From positions 434,001-498,000 of the forward strand of contig NZ_JAHKPO010000014.1 of assembly GCF_018860365.1 (NCBI RefSeq): 64,000 nt of DNA, given 5' to 3'. This document shows positions 1 to 8,208 of the stretch, in pieces. The notes beneath the pieces were generated by a model that was not told the DNA's origin, did not search any database, and saw only the letters and a list, made by a program, of their open reading frames with translations. Within the stretch, counting starts at the first letter, position 1. The number at the start of each line of letters is the position of its first letter. Origin of the DNA: Arenibacter algicola (GTDB lineage Bacteria > Bacteroidota > Bacteroidia > Flavobacteriales > Flavobacteriaceae). The translations under genes and the position numbers were made by a program.

Positions 1-645
1 ATTTGCCGCTTCCTCAATGGCTTTTATATCTGGTTTGGGATAAGGGTTGTAACTGCGAACCCCTTTACAATGCTCGTATGAAAAGTCGAACTCATCAATT
101 TGTGCATTTTTGGTAATATCCACCAATACAGGTCCTGGCCTACCGGATTTGGCAATATAGAACGCCTTGGCCAAGACTTCAGGAATTTCGGAAGCTTTGG
201 TTACTTGACAGTTCCATTTGGTTACAGGAGTGGAAATTCCAATTATATCGGTTTCCTGAAAAGCGTCAGACCCCAACAAATGTCTAGCTACCTGGCCCGT
301 GATGCAGACCATGGGTGTTGAATCTATCTGGGCGTCGGCAATACCGGTAATTAAATTGGTAGCCCCTGGACCTGATGTGGCTACTGCCACACCTACTTTT
401 CCTGTTACTCTAGCATAGCCTTGAGCAGCATGGGTAGCACCTTGCTCATGTCTTGTTAGAATGTGGGTTAGTTTATCCTGAAATTTGTACAATTCGTCAT
501 ACAGAGGCATAATGGCCCCGCCAGGATATCCGTAAATCAAGTCTACACCCTCAGCCAATAGGCAATGGATAATAGCCTCCGCACCACTTATTCTCTTCGT
601 GCTCTGCTTTGTTGATGCTGTTTTTTCCTTTTTCAATGTTTCCAT
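1..645 (-). CDS. ilvB: Acetolactate synthase large subunit, N-terminal part (cut by window edge)
   Basis: Acetohydroxyacid synthase is the ThDP-dependent first common enzyme of valine, leucine and isoleucine synthesis. The frame is open from an ATG at 645 to base 1, giving 215 codons, and the rest lies outside the window. Seen: an N-terminal ThDP-binding pyrimidine domain with the catalytic-Glu motif HEQGA, followed by SGPGATN and GRPGPV. A basic tail of about 20 residues precedes the domain at RISGAEAI. ilvD ends 87 bp upstream on the same strand, so the order is ilvD-ilvB, as expected for a flavobacterial ilv operon whose ilvN and ilvC would follow beyond the edge. Identification is firm from the motifs. 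Whether the enzyme is biosynthetic or catabolic is inferred from the neighbour. Confidence 0.93.
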   Translation of the reverse strand, partial: METLKKEKTASTKQSTKRISGAEAIIHCLLAEGVDLIYGYPGGAIMPLYDELYKFQDKLTHILTRHEQGATHAAQGYARVTGKVGVAVATSGPGATNLITGIADAQIDSTPMVCITGQVARHLLGSDAFQETDIIGISTPVTKWNCQVTKASEIPEVLAKAFYIAKSGRPGPVLVDITKNAQIDEFDFSYEHCKGVRSYNPYPKPDIKAIEEAAN

Positions 646-732
646 AATTGTAGACCTAATCGGTTAACATACTTGGTATAAAACCCTTTAATTTTTCTTG
701 GGCAGATGCTTTATTTTCTATACCCTTTAATA

Positions 733-2409
733 TTATATTTCGTCGGTTACACAACCTTGGGAGGCCGAGGATACCGTTTTTGCATATTTGTACAAACTTC
801 CTTTTTTAACCTTTAGGGGCGGTTGTACCCAGTTTGCCCTTCGCGTTTTGATCTCTTCATCCGATAGGGCCACAGAAATACTATTTTTTTCTGCGTCAAT
901 GGTGATGACATCCCCATCTTTCAAGAGGGCTATAGTTCCACCATCCTGAGCTTCGGGGCATACGTGACCAACAACAAAACCGTGTGTACCTCCAGAAAAG
1001 CGACCATCGGTAATCAAGGCCACATCCTTTCCCAGTCCGGCACCCATAATGGCAGCGGTAGGCTTCAACATCTCCGGCATACCTGGACCACCTTTTGGAC
1101 CTTCGTACCTAATAACGACAACATCTCCTTTTTTCACCAATCCTTTGCCTATACCGGCATTGGCCAAAAACTCATCATTAAAAACTTTGGCAGGACCGGT
1201 AAAGTGCAATCCTTCTTTTCCGGTAATTTTAGCTACGGCACCATCTACCGCAAGATTTCCGTATAAAATTCTCAAGTGTCCGGATTCCTTGATCGGAGCG
1301 CTCAAAGGCATAATAATTTGCTGCCCTTCTTTTAAACTTGGAACCTCTGCAAGGTTCTCGGCAACAGTTTTACCAGTTATTGTTAAACAATCTCCGTGCA
1401 GCATCCCGTTTTCCAACATAAACTTCATCACTGCCGGTGTACCACCTGCACGATGAAGATCCTCCATCAAATATTTACCGCTTGGTTTTAAATCCGCTAA
1501 AAATGGAGTAGTATCACTAATTCTTTGAAAATCGTCCAAAGTAAAATCAACATCTGCTGCTTTCGCTATGGCTAAAAAGTGTAGGACAGCGTTGGTAGAT
1601 CCTCCTAAGAGCGTTAGCAAGCGAACGGCATTTTCAAAAGATTTTTTTGTAATGATGTCGCTGGGCTTAATATCGTTTTCCAATAGATGCCTCAATGCAA
1701 AACCAGCGCTAATGGCATCTTGCTTCTTTTCCTTGCCAATAGCAGGGTTGGAAGAATTATAAGGTAGGGCCATGCCCAAAGCTTCAATGGCCGAGGCCAT
1801 GGTATTTGCGGTGTACATACCACCACAGGCACCTGCTCCCGGACATGCATTTTGAATTACTCCTTTGTAATCCTCCTCGTTCATGGTTCCGGCTACCTTT
1901 TCGCCCCATGCCTCAAAGGCAGAGACAATATCCAATTTCTTGTCCTTGAAACAACCAGAGGCAATAGTGCCACCATAAACCAAAACAGATGGTCTGTTTA
2001 ATCTGATCATGGCCATAAGGGCACCGGGCATATTTTTGTCGCAACCAACAACAGTTACCAGTCCGTCATAGTTCATAGCTTGTACCACAGTTTCCATAGA
2101 ATCTGCAATAATATCCCTAGAAGGCAATGAGTATCTCATACCATAGGTACCCATTGAAATACCATCACTAACACCTATAGTATTGAACACAAGTCCGACC
2201 AAGCCTCCTTTTTCGGTCCCAAGTTTTACTTCTTGTGCCAGATCATTTAAGTGCATGTTACAAGGATTGCCCTCATAACCCGTACTACCTATTCCGATCA
2301 AAGGTTTTTTTAGATCCTCTTCCACAAGTCCTATGGCGTATAACATAGCCTGTGCGGCAGGTTGTGTGGGGTCTTGGGTAACGTTTTTGCTAAATTTATT
2401 TAATTCCAT
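733..2409 (-). CDS. ilvD: Dihydroxy-acid dehydratase
   Basis: IlvD dehydrates 2,3-dihydroxy-isovalerate and 2,3-dihydroxy-3-methylvalerate to the 2-oxo acids, the third step of branched-chain amino-acid synthesis in the cytoplasm. The protein has 558 residues, normal for the family. Three cysteines sit where IlvD/Edd enzymes bind their Fe-S cluster: C50 (EGNPCN), C123 (VGCDKNMPG) and C195 ([10 protein letters not shown]). The C-terminal swivel domain carries the GRFSGGTHG motif. The gene precedes ilvB on the same strand with an 87-bp gap and is probably first in the ilv transcript. A TAnnTTTG-type sequence lies about 50 bp upstream of the ATG. Confidence 0.96.
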   Translation of the reverse strand: MELNKFSKNVTQDPTQPAAQAMLYAIGLVEEDLKKPLIGIGSTGYEGNPCNMHLNDLAQEVKLGTEKGGLVGLVFNTIGVSDGISMGTYGMRYSLPSRDIIADSMETVVQAMNYDGLVTVVGCDKNMPGALMAMIRLNRPSVLVYGGTIASGCFKDKKLDIVSAFEAWGEKVAGTMNEEDYKGVIQNACPGAGACGGMYTANTMASAIEALGMALPYNSSNPAIGKEKKQDAISAGFALRHLLENDIKPSDIITKKSFENAVRLLTLLGGSTNAVLHFLAIAKAADVDFTLDDFQRISDTTPFLADLKPSGKYLMEDLHRAGGTPAVMKFMLENGMLHGDCLTITGKTVAENLAEVPSLKEGQQIIMPLSAPIKESGHLRILYGNLAVDGAVAKITGKEGLHFTGPAKVFNDEFLANAGIGKGLVKKGDVVVIRYEGPKGGPGMPEMLKPTAAIMGAGLGKDVALITDGRFSGGTHGFVVGHVCPEAQDGGTIALLKDGDVITIDAEKNSISVALSDEEIKTRRANWVQPPLKVKKGSLYKYAKTVSSASQGCVTDEI

Positions 2410-2459
2410 TAATTTGTATACTTTGTATTTTAATACTATTCTATATAAACTACGACTAT

Positions 2460-2467
2460 CAAAGATA
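2460..2467 (-). promoter_or_regulatory. Candidate -7 element for ilvD
   Basis: On the minus strand this reads TATCTTTG, an exact match to the Bacteroidota -7 consensus TAnnTTTG, placed about 50 bp upstream of the ilvD ATG. No convincing TTG -33 element stands at the usual spacing, so the call is tentative. Confidence 0.35.
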
Positions 2468-2666
2468 AAAGTTTAAAACCCCTTAGATTTTTAACATAAA
2501 AATTTGATTTAAATTCAATAATAACGATTTAATTTTAAATACCTAATAATCAGATACTTGAATACATAAACCATATCATATTCAGTAGGTTTTTATTCTT
2601 TGATAAACCTTTTGATGGCGACATAAAAAAGAACATAATTCCAAATTTTAGTTCGGCAAAACCTAA

Positions 2667-2706
2667 AAAAAAGCCTGTATCAAATATGTTTGATACAGGC
2701 TTTTTA
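2667..2706 (-). terminator. Rho-independent terminator after pxpC
   Basis: A perfect stem (AGCCTGTATCAAA pairing with TTTGATACAGGCT, loop TATG) is flanked by A-runs on one side and T-runs on the other. On the minus strand it ends in a run of eight T. It lies 130 bp past the pxpC stop and upstream of the ilvD promoter, so it should insulate the two operons. It may also work in the other direction. Confidence 0.85.
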
Positions 2707-2835
2707 AATAAATAGAAATCCGTATCATCCCAATTACGGGACAATAATGACCAATTTGATTATGCTTCTATTTATTATCATAAGCGTAAAATTAGGCATT
2801 AAAATTTAATTGACAAAGAAATAAATTTCCATCGC

Positions 2836-3675
2836 CTATTTTAGCTTAAAACTAATATGATCTCCAGATCTTTTTTGCGCCAAAATGGACATAGCCATGT
2901 CCGACAACTGTAGAATTCTGGGATAACCTCCAGTGGTCTGACCATCTTTCATTAAAATGATCAATTTTCCAGCAGGAGTCAGTTGTATAGTTCCTGGCAG
3001 GGTTGCCGAGGTTAACATAGATAACTTATTGCCCTCAATTACTTCATTAAGCTGATATGCCATTCGGTTATTCTCGTTTGCCACCGAAAATTCCCGGTAG
3101 AATAATTGTGACAATTGATTATCTGTCAATAGTTTAAATTCAGGACCCTTAAAAACTTCGAGTTTGATTTTGTCCAAAACGGAGTCTACTTTAAGTTTAG
3201 AAATTTTGGGATTGAATTGTTTACACTTGGTATACGGAAGACTGGACATTTTCTTAATGGAATCCCTCTCGGTAATTGGCTTAAAAAAGGATCTACTTCC
3301 CAATACCGATGCGGTGTTGAATCCGTCCTTAATTCCCAAATACGCCCTAAATCCTTTTAATAATTTGCCGTAGGATAATATATCACCGCCATTAACTTTA
3401 TAGACTTTGTAATTCTCTATGTTTATATCGTTCAGGGTAACCGACATTTCCGCCCCTCCCAAAACAATATAGGTATCCTGTTCAAATTCCAATGTTGGTC
3501 CCGTCATGGTTATTTCCAGGACAGCGCAGTTTTCATCGTTTTCCAACAAAGTATTTATCTTCGAGACAGAGAATGAGTCCATTACTCCTGAAACTGGAAC
3601 ACCTTTATCCCTGTACCCAAATCTACCGGTATCCTGCACTGTAGTGAAAAAGCCCGATTTTATAATGTTAAGCAT
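2836..3675 (-). CDS. pxpC: 5-oxoprolinase subunit PxpC (biotin-dependent carboxyltransferase/KipA fold)
   Basis: PxpC is one of three subunits of the prokaryotic ATP-dependent 5-oxoprolinase that opens 5-oxo-L-proline to glutamate. The 279-residue protein is a complete AHS2/KipA-type domain. It starts with the typical LNIIKSGFFTTVQDTGRFGYRDKGVP segment (quoted only in part: FFTTVQDTGR) and ends with a GQTTGGYPRI motif. Its start overlaps the pxpB stop by 8 bp, which implies translational coupling. It is the last gene of the operon and is followed by a terminator at 2667-2706. KipA-like proteins were earlier described as sporulation-kinase regulators or allophanate-hydrolase-like. The intact pxpA-pxpB-pxpC order here favours 5-oxoprolinase. 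Confidence 0.9.
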   Translation of the reverse strand: MLNIIKSGFFTTVQDTGRFGYRDKGVPVSGVMDSFSVSKINTLLENDENCAVLEITMTGPTLEFEQDTYIVLGGAEMSVTLNDINIENYKVYKVNGGDILSYGKLLKGFRAYLGIKDGFNTASVLGSRSFFKPITERDSIKKMSSLPYTKCKQFNPKISKLKVDSVLDKIKLEVFKGPEFKLLTDNQLSQLFYREFSVANENNRMAYQLNEVIEGNKLSMLTSATLPGTIQLTPAGKLIILMKDGQTTGGYPRILQLSDMAMSILAQKRSGDHISFKLK

Positions 3676-4405
3676 CCAGCACTTTTTTTTCTAAGTTATA
3701 AATCCCTACCTCACCCTCAATTTTGTGCAATTGGTATTCTGCCATTGAAATAGGGTAAAATTGTATTTTATCCCCCACTTTAACGAAACATGGTTTTTCC
3801 TTTTTTACATCGAACATGGGAACCGGACATTTTCCAATTATGTTCCATCCTCCAGGTGAATCCTGGGGGTAAATTCCCGTTTGTTTCCCCGCTAGACCAA
3901 CAGAGCCTTTAAGGACCTTAGGCCTGGGGGTAGATTTACGTGGAACCTCCAAAGCCTCCGGCACGCCTCCTAAATACATAAACCCAGGTAAAAAACCAAT
4001 TCCATAGACCGTATAAATACTTTGGGAGTGCAATTCAATTATACGTTCTACCGACAGGCCCAATTGTCCAGAAATCTCCACAAGATCCAACCCGAATTCC
4101 AAATCATAACTTACCGGTAATCGCCAGAGGTATCTGGTAGCAGGTTCTATCTTTCCTTTTATGGCATACCATTCCTTTATTTTCGGTTTAAAATAATCGA
4201 AATCGAGGACGGTGTTCTTGCATATCAAAGTAAGTGAATTATAAGCAGGAACAAACTCCCACTCTTTTTCATCAAGGTGATTTTTTTTCAAGTATTGAAT
4301 GAATTGAAGAATCTCGTCCAATATGGACTCTTCCACCCTATTGGGCCACTCCACCAATATGGCATGGACACCAAATTGTCTTACAGATATTTTGAAACTA
4401 CTCAC
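3668..4405 (-). CDS. pxpB: 5-oxoprolinase subunit PxpB (KipI/AHS1 family)
   Basis: PxpB pairs with PxpC in the 5-oxoprolinase complex. The 245-residue protein has the AHS1/KipI signature in its C-terminal half: YTVYGIGFLPGFMYLG, then PRKSTPRPKV and GSVGLAGKQTGIYP, ending with DSPGGWNIIGKCP. The start overlaps the pxpA stop by 4 bp and the end overlaps pxpC by 8 bp, so the three subunits are probably made in fixed ratio. Function rests on family knowledge and gene order. A stand-alone KipI-like kinase inhibitor is unlikely because no sporulation kinase is present and the partners are intact. Confidence 0.9.
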   Translation of the reverse strand: MSSFKISVRQFGVHAILVEWPNRVEESILDEILQFIQYLKKNHLDEKEWEFVPAYNSLTLICKNTVLDFDYFKPKIKEWYAIKGKIEPATRYLWRLPVSYDLEFGLDLVEISGQLGLSVERIIELHSQSIYTVYGIGFLPGFMYLGGVPEALEVPRKSTPRPKVLKGSVGLAGKQTGIYPQDSPGGWNIIGKCPVPMFDVKKEKPCFVKVGDKIQFYPISMAEYQLHKIEGEVGIYNLEKKVLDA

Positions 4406-5139
4406 TTTTTTATTAAGATTTGGTTCTTTGGTAAATGTTTGGAAAGATACATTAATATTTGAAATGTTGAAGGAGAATCCCCGTGAATACAGTAGGTGTC
4501 CGCCTTGATTTTTACCGCCTTCCCGGAAAGGGTCAAAACCGCACCTTTTGTAACCATATAGAGTAAATGGTCTTTAACGGCTTTGGGATCCTGTATTAGG
4601 GCCATAGGTTCTTTTCTGGACACAAGGGAGAGGTCTTCATTATAATTGCGATCGGCAAACGCCTCATATTTTATTTGGAATCCCAAACGCAGCGCTTCTT
4701 CAGCAATATTTGAATCGTAGGGAACATACAAAAAAACCTCATTTTTATATTTTTCAACACTATCCAAAAATACCAATGCCAATTCCCTGTCCCTGGCCAC
4801 ATCATTGTACAGGGCACCATGGGGTTTTATGTGGTTCAGCGCAAGACCCAAAGATTTGAGGACAGTGTTTAAATCATCGATCTGGGCAAGGATACTTTTT
4901 TTCAATTCTTCTTTAGCCATTTTAATGCTGGTCCTTCCAAAATTCTCCCTATCCGGATATGATGGATGTGCCCCTATCAACACCTTGTGTTCTTTGGCCA
5001 AGAAGGCTACCTTCATCATAGTAGCAGTATCCCCGGCATGGCCGCCACAGGCAATATTACAGGAGGTGATTAAGGGCAATAGCTGTGCTTCGTTGCCTAT
5101 ACCCTCCCCTATGTCACAATTAATATCAATATTGATCAT
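4402..5139 (-). CDS. pxpA: 5-oxoprolinase subunit PxpA (LamB/YcsF family)
   Basis: PxpA is the LamB/YcsF-type subunit of 5-oxoprolinase. The family signature INCDIGEG opens the protein, followed by SCNIACGGHAGD, IGAHPSYPDR and KPHGALYN. These are the conserved blocks expected to line the active site. The start at 5139 is chosen because family members begin directly with the DxNCDxGE block and because AAGGAC lies just upstream. An ATG at 5157 would add six residues and overlap the transporter gene by 14 bp. One small departure is ACGGHAGD where ACGFHAGD is usual. Cytoplasmic. pxpB follows with a 4-bp overlap. Confidence 0.91.
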   Translation of the reverse strand: MINIDINCDIGEGIGNEAQLLPLITSCNIACGGHAGDTATMMKVAFLAKEHKVLIGAHPSYPDRENFGRTSIKMAKEELKKSILAQIDDLNTVLKSLGLALNHIKPHGALYNDVARDRELALVFLDSVEKYKNEVFLYVPYDSNIAEEALRLGFQIKYEAFADRNYNEDLSLVSRKEPMALIQDPKAVKDHLLYMVTKGAVLTLSGKAVKIKADTYCIHGDSPSTFQILMYLSKHLPKNQILIKK

Positions 5140-5143
5140 GTCC

Positions 5144-6337
5144 TTAAAATAGCCCAAAAACGGTTAATATGCTTTTTGCCCCCAATATAATGGACAAAAT
5201 AATAATGATAATCCCCAATATATTTTGAAATTGGGTATTTTGATATTCCAGCATTACTGTTTTGCGATTAACGATCCACAGTAGAAAAATAGCGATAATT
5301 GGTAATAGCATCCCGTTGGTTACCTGGGCAAATTTGATAATCTCCAGAGGTTTTATTCCTATGGACATAAATAGGACACCTATCAATAAAATGATCATCC
5401 AGACCAACTTGAAACGTAGGTTGTCCATGGTCGTATTCCATCCAAAACAGCTATTGGCTACAAAGGCAGCAGCTAAGGGCGCGGTAATGGCAGAGGTTAC
5501 CCCGGCCGCAAAAAGTCCCATTCCCATAAAATATTTGGCACTTTCCCCATATAGTGGTTCCAATCCTTTGGTCATATCCATAATATTGGTTATTTCGTTG
5601 GAAGGAATAGCAGTTGCGGTAACCACTATTGCCATAGATACCATACCTCCCAGGACAATGGACACGACGGTATCCCTACGCGCCTCCTTTAAATTTTCTT
5701 TCGATTTCCATTTTTCGCTTACCAATGAGGTATGTAAGAATAAATTATAGGGTACAACCGTGGTGCCTACCAAGGCAATAATGGTCAAAATACCTCCATT
5801 TGGAATTTTGGGGATAAAAAGACCTTTTATTATGGCCGAAATATCCGGTTTTGTAATTATGGCCGTCAATAGGAAGGATATGCTCATGACCACTACCAAG
5901 GAAACCAGTACCTTTTCCAAAACCTGATAATTACCAAAAAACAAAAGTATAAATGCAAATATTCCAACTGCCCAAGGATAAAAACTTAGATATTCCTGCC
6001 CAAAAATAGCCTCCAAGCCCAAGGAAGCACCACCAATATTACCGCCTTCATAAGCTGCATTCCCAATAACTATTGCCGATAGAATAAGACCCAGTACCAA
6101 AATTTTTAACCAGCGGACACCTATTTCTTCTTTTATAACATGGGCCAACCCCTTTTGGGTAACAATTCCCAATCTAGCTGCCATTTCCTGTAATACTACG
6201 GTGGCCAATACGGATAGCAACAGGGCCCAAAGAAGTGAATATCCATATTGTACCCCGGCAATGGTGCATACGGTAACGGTACCAGGGCCTATAAAGGCTG
6301 CCGCTACCAAAACTCCTGGCCCCATTTTAAATTTCAT
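5144..6337 (-). CDS. NRAMP-family transporter lacking canonical metal-binding residues
   Basis: This 397-residue inner-membrane protein has about 11 hydrophobic segments and NRAMP/SLC11 (LeuT-fold) architecture. It starts with a GPGVLVAAAFIGPGT segment in helix 1, and GTTVVPYNLFLHTS forms helix 6. In metal-transporting NRAMPs helix 1 carries DPGN and helix 6 carries MPH, which hold the divalent ion. Here the equivalents read GPGT (residues 17-20) and VPY (195-197), so the Asp, Asn, Met and His are all absent. The gene sits inside the 5-oxoprolinase operon: it follows the DUF2891 gene with a 1-bp gap and ends 4 bp before the pxpA start. I infer an organic solute, perhaps 5-oxoproline or a related amino acid, rather than Mn or Fe. 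Fold assignment is firm and substrate is speculative. Confidence 0.85.
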   Translation of the reverse strand: MKFKMGPGVLVAAAFIGPGTVTVCTIAGVQYGYSLLWALLLSVLATVVLQEMAARLGIVTQKGLAHVIKEEIGVRWLKILVLGLILSAIVIGNAAYEGGNIGGASLGLEAIFGQEYLSFYPWAVGIFAFILLFFGNYQVLEKVLVSLVVVMSISFLLTAIITKPDISAIIKGLFIPKIPNGGILTIIALVGTTVVPYNLFLHTSLVSEKWKSKENLKEARRDTVVSIVLGGMVSMAIVVTATAIPSNEITNIMDMTKGLEPLYGESAKYFMGMGLFAAGVTSAITAPLAAAFVANSCFGWNTTMDNLRFKLVWMIILLIGVLFMSIGIKPLEIIKFAQVTNGMLLPIIAIFLLWIVNRKTVMLEYQNTQFQNILGIIIIILSIILGAKSILTVFGLF

Positions 6338-6338
6338 T

Positions 6339-7439
6339 CTATTGAGCTGTATTTAAGGCATATAATGCAAAACTTCCCAACCAATGGGTACCACTGTAAT
6401 TATCGTCTACAATACTGGGAAGTGAGTAATTAATATGCTCGGTGGCTATTAGTTTTAAATGGGAGTATTGGGGAAGTGTTTCCGCAATACCGTACAAACA
6501 CCAGGCCCTACTAAAATTGAGGCCATCCAAATGCACCAATTTACCATCTGTTCTGTCCGACACTTTACCGGGTTCCAGACTAAATTGAGGATCTGCCAAT
6601 TGGGGCAAGAATTTATCCAGCCATTTTTTAAACTTTTCCTGACTATAGATTTTTCTCACCAGATTGGCTTCTTCCAGGCATGGCGATAGAAAATCGAATC
6701 CGCTAGGTTCCCAGTTCAGGGGACAATCTGCATCGTTTTCATAGAACCGGGCAACACTGGAGGTAATGGCGTTTTTTAAGGCATCGTCCTCAAGGACAAC
6801 GGCATAATCCCAAGCCAAGGAAAGTCCAAAGGCGGTGTTGGAATGTTCACCCACCCTAATGGGGTAATTTAATTTCGGTAAAAATTCTATGTAGGCAGCC
6901 ACTATATAATTTGTCAACGGCTGTAAATTAACCTCTAGGTCACGGGCCAAAGGGTCCTGCCATGTATGAAGCTCTTCGGCCAATTTCAGGATCCAGGCCC
7001 ACCCATATGTCCGTTCATATGACTTATTTCCTATCATGTTAAAATAATCCACCTCTGCCAATATATTTTCCTTGGAAATATTTTCCACCAATTTATTCCG
7101 AATTGTGGAAGCCTGATTTAAACTAGGGAACTGTTTAAGCAGGGAAACCATGGACCAGTGACCGTGAACAGAGGAATGCCAGTCGTAACAACCATAAAAT
7201 GCTGGGTGCAATTGTTTAGGACCTCCCAAATGGGTTGAATCCTGAAGTGACTGATTTAATTTGTTGGGATATTCCGTTTGTAGGCATTCCAATGGCAGAC
7301 GTACCAGCCGATTGGCTTCGTTAAAAGTCAGTTCCGGCAGTGCCAAGGCCGTAGCAGCTTTAGGCATTGTATTTTGTTGGTCCCTACAGCTTAAAAGAAT
7401 GATAAAAAAGATAAAAGTCGTGACTATTGTTTTAAGCAT
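6339..7439 (-). CDS. DUF2891 family lipoprotein
   Basis: This is the first gene of the pxp operon. The start at 7439 gives a lipoprotein signal (hydrophobic FIFFIILLSC, Cys18), so the protein is probably anchored in the envelope. An upstream ATG at 7454 would add five residues. The 366-residue body matches DUF2891 and has repeated blocks rich in aromatic and charged residues: HPAFYGCYDWHSSVHGHW, ERTYGWAWILKL, GEHSNTAFGLSLAWDYA, WEPSGFDFLSPCLEE, HLDGLNFSRAW and SGTHWLGSFA. Their spacing suggests an alpha/alpha-toroid enzyme with an active site of His, Glu and Asp. No biochemical function is known to me. Its place upstream of the transporter and 5-oxoprolinase suggests that it releases or binds the operon's substrate outside the inner membrane. 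Confidence 0.85.
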   Translation of the reverse strand: MLKTIVTTFIFFIILLSCRDQQNTMPKAATALALPELTFNEANRLVRLPLECLQTEYPNKLNQSLQDSTHLGGPKQLHPAFYGCYDWHSSVHGHWSMVSLLKQFPSLNQASTIRNKLVENISKENILAEVDYFNMIGNKSYERTYGWAWILKLAEELHTWQDPLARDLEVNLQPLTNYIVAAYIEFLPKLNYPIRVGEHSNTAFGLSLAWDYAVVLEDDALKNAITSSVARFYENDADCPLNWEPSGFDFLSPCLEEANLVRKIYSQEKFKKWLDKFLPQLADPQFSLEPGKVSDRTDGKLVHLDGLNFSRAWCLYGIAETLPQYSHLKLIATEHINYSLPSIVDDNYSGTHWLGSFALYALNTAQ

Positions 7440-7670
7440 TGTTCTACAGTCCATTATTTAGGTTTGAAATAGTGAATATGTAAATATATAGGGATATTCC
7501 AAAATGCGGAAGAATATTTATTTTTTAAAGGCCATGTGGTTTGAAAAGTAGGTCGTTCATCTAAAAAGTTGCAGTTCGTCTAAAAGATGGCCTTTTTGGA
7601 TAACCCTCATATAATAATCCAAAAATATTACGGTTATAATAATCCCAAATTAAATTTTTAACCTACTTGA

Positions 7671-8114
7671 ATGACATGTTTAGATTGTAACAAAGAGCTT
7701 GATTATCTCGACCACAAAAGTTCTATGGATCTCCTAGGATTAGAGCTATGTGCGAAGCACAAAGGCAGAATGGAAAAGCTGATCAAACTTAAAAGAACCC
7801 CCAAGGAAGCCATACAATTGTATTATGGTTTAAAAAGTGCAGGTGTAAATCCAATGCTGGAATGGTGGGATGGAAAAAAATCAGTGGATATTGCTATATC
7901 GAGGGTAAAACTTAATATAGAAATAGACACGGAATACCATTCCATAACCCATGAACAAGCCATAAACGATTTGGAAGAAGCTATGCATTCTTTTAGAAAT
8001 GGATTTACCACCATTCGTATCCCCCATGTACTTATTAAATATTATTTAAAGGAAACCGTAGATAATATTTTAGGAATTATGGAAGGACTAAAGGCCAATA
8101 TCAAGGTACTATAG
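7671..8114 (+). CDS. Small putative nuclease with N-terminal zinc-ribbon-like motif and DUF559/Vsr-like core
   Basis: A 147-residue soluble protein. The N-terminus has C3-x2-C6 and C27-x2-H30, spaced like a small zinc-binding knuckle. The C-terminal half resembles the DUF559/very-short-patch-repair endonuclease fold: SVDIAI (D73), then LNIEIDTEYH (E84, D86, H90), and a late amphipathic segment GFTTIRIPHVLI typical of the family's last strand and helix. D73 with E84-x-D86 fits a PD-(D/E)xK-type active site. It is a single gene with no methylase or partner beside it, 216 bp from the divergent pxp operon. Nuclease activity is inferred from motif spacing only. A nucleic-acid-binding protein without catalysis is possible. 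Confidence 0.6.
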   Translation: MTCLDCNKELDYLDHKSSMDLLGLELCAKHKGRMEKLIKLKRTPKEAIQLYYGLKSAGVNPMLEWWDGKKSVDIAISRVKLNIEIDTEYHSITHEQAINDLEEAMHSFRNGFTTIRIPHVLIKYYLKETVDNILGIMEGLKANIKVL

Positions 8115-8157
8115 CTAGTGATGCCATAGGGAAATGTCTTTTCAAGTAAGGACAAAA

Positions 8158-8186
8158 GCAATTCAGCAAAACCAAAACTGAATTGC
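8158..8186. repeat. Perfect inverted repeat upstream of the GldL-like gene
   Basis: GCAATTCAG and CTGAATTGC form a perfect 9-bp stem around an 11-base loop, ending one base before the ATG at 8188. There is no T-run after it. It could fold over the ribosome-binding region of a start at 8188, or act as an operator or leader hairpin if translation begins at 8209. Confidence 0.5.
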
Positions 8187-8208
8187 CATGAATCTTAAAA
8201 ACAATTTT

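Larger units (their letters stand above)
2410..2835. other. Intergenic region between ilvD and the pxp operon
   Basis: This is a 426-bp AT-rich stretch with no convincing gene. It holds the candidate ilvD promoter near 2460 and a strong terminator at 2667-2706. A 64-codon open frame at 2550-2744 runs through the terminator hairpin and is not considered real. Confidence 0.6.

Noticed and set aside
2550-2744. 64-codon minus-strand open frame near the pxp terminator
   Set aside because: It runs straight through the perfect terminator hairpin and has no family-like sequence.
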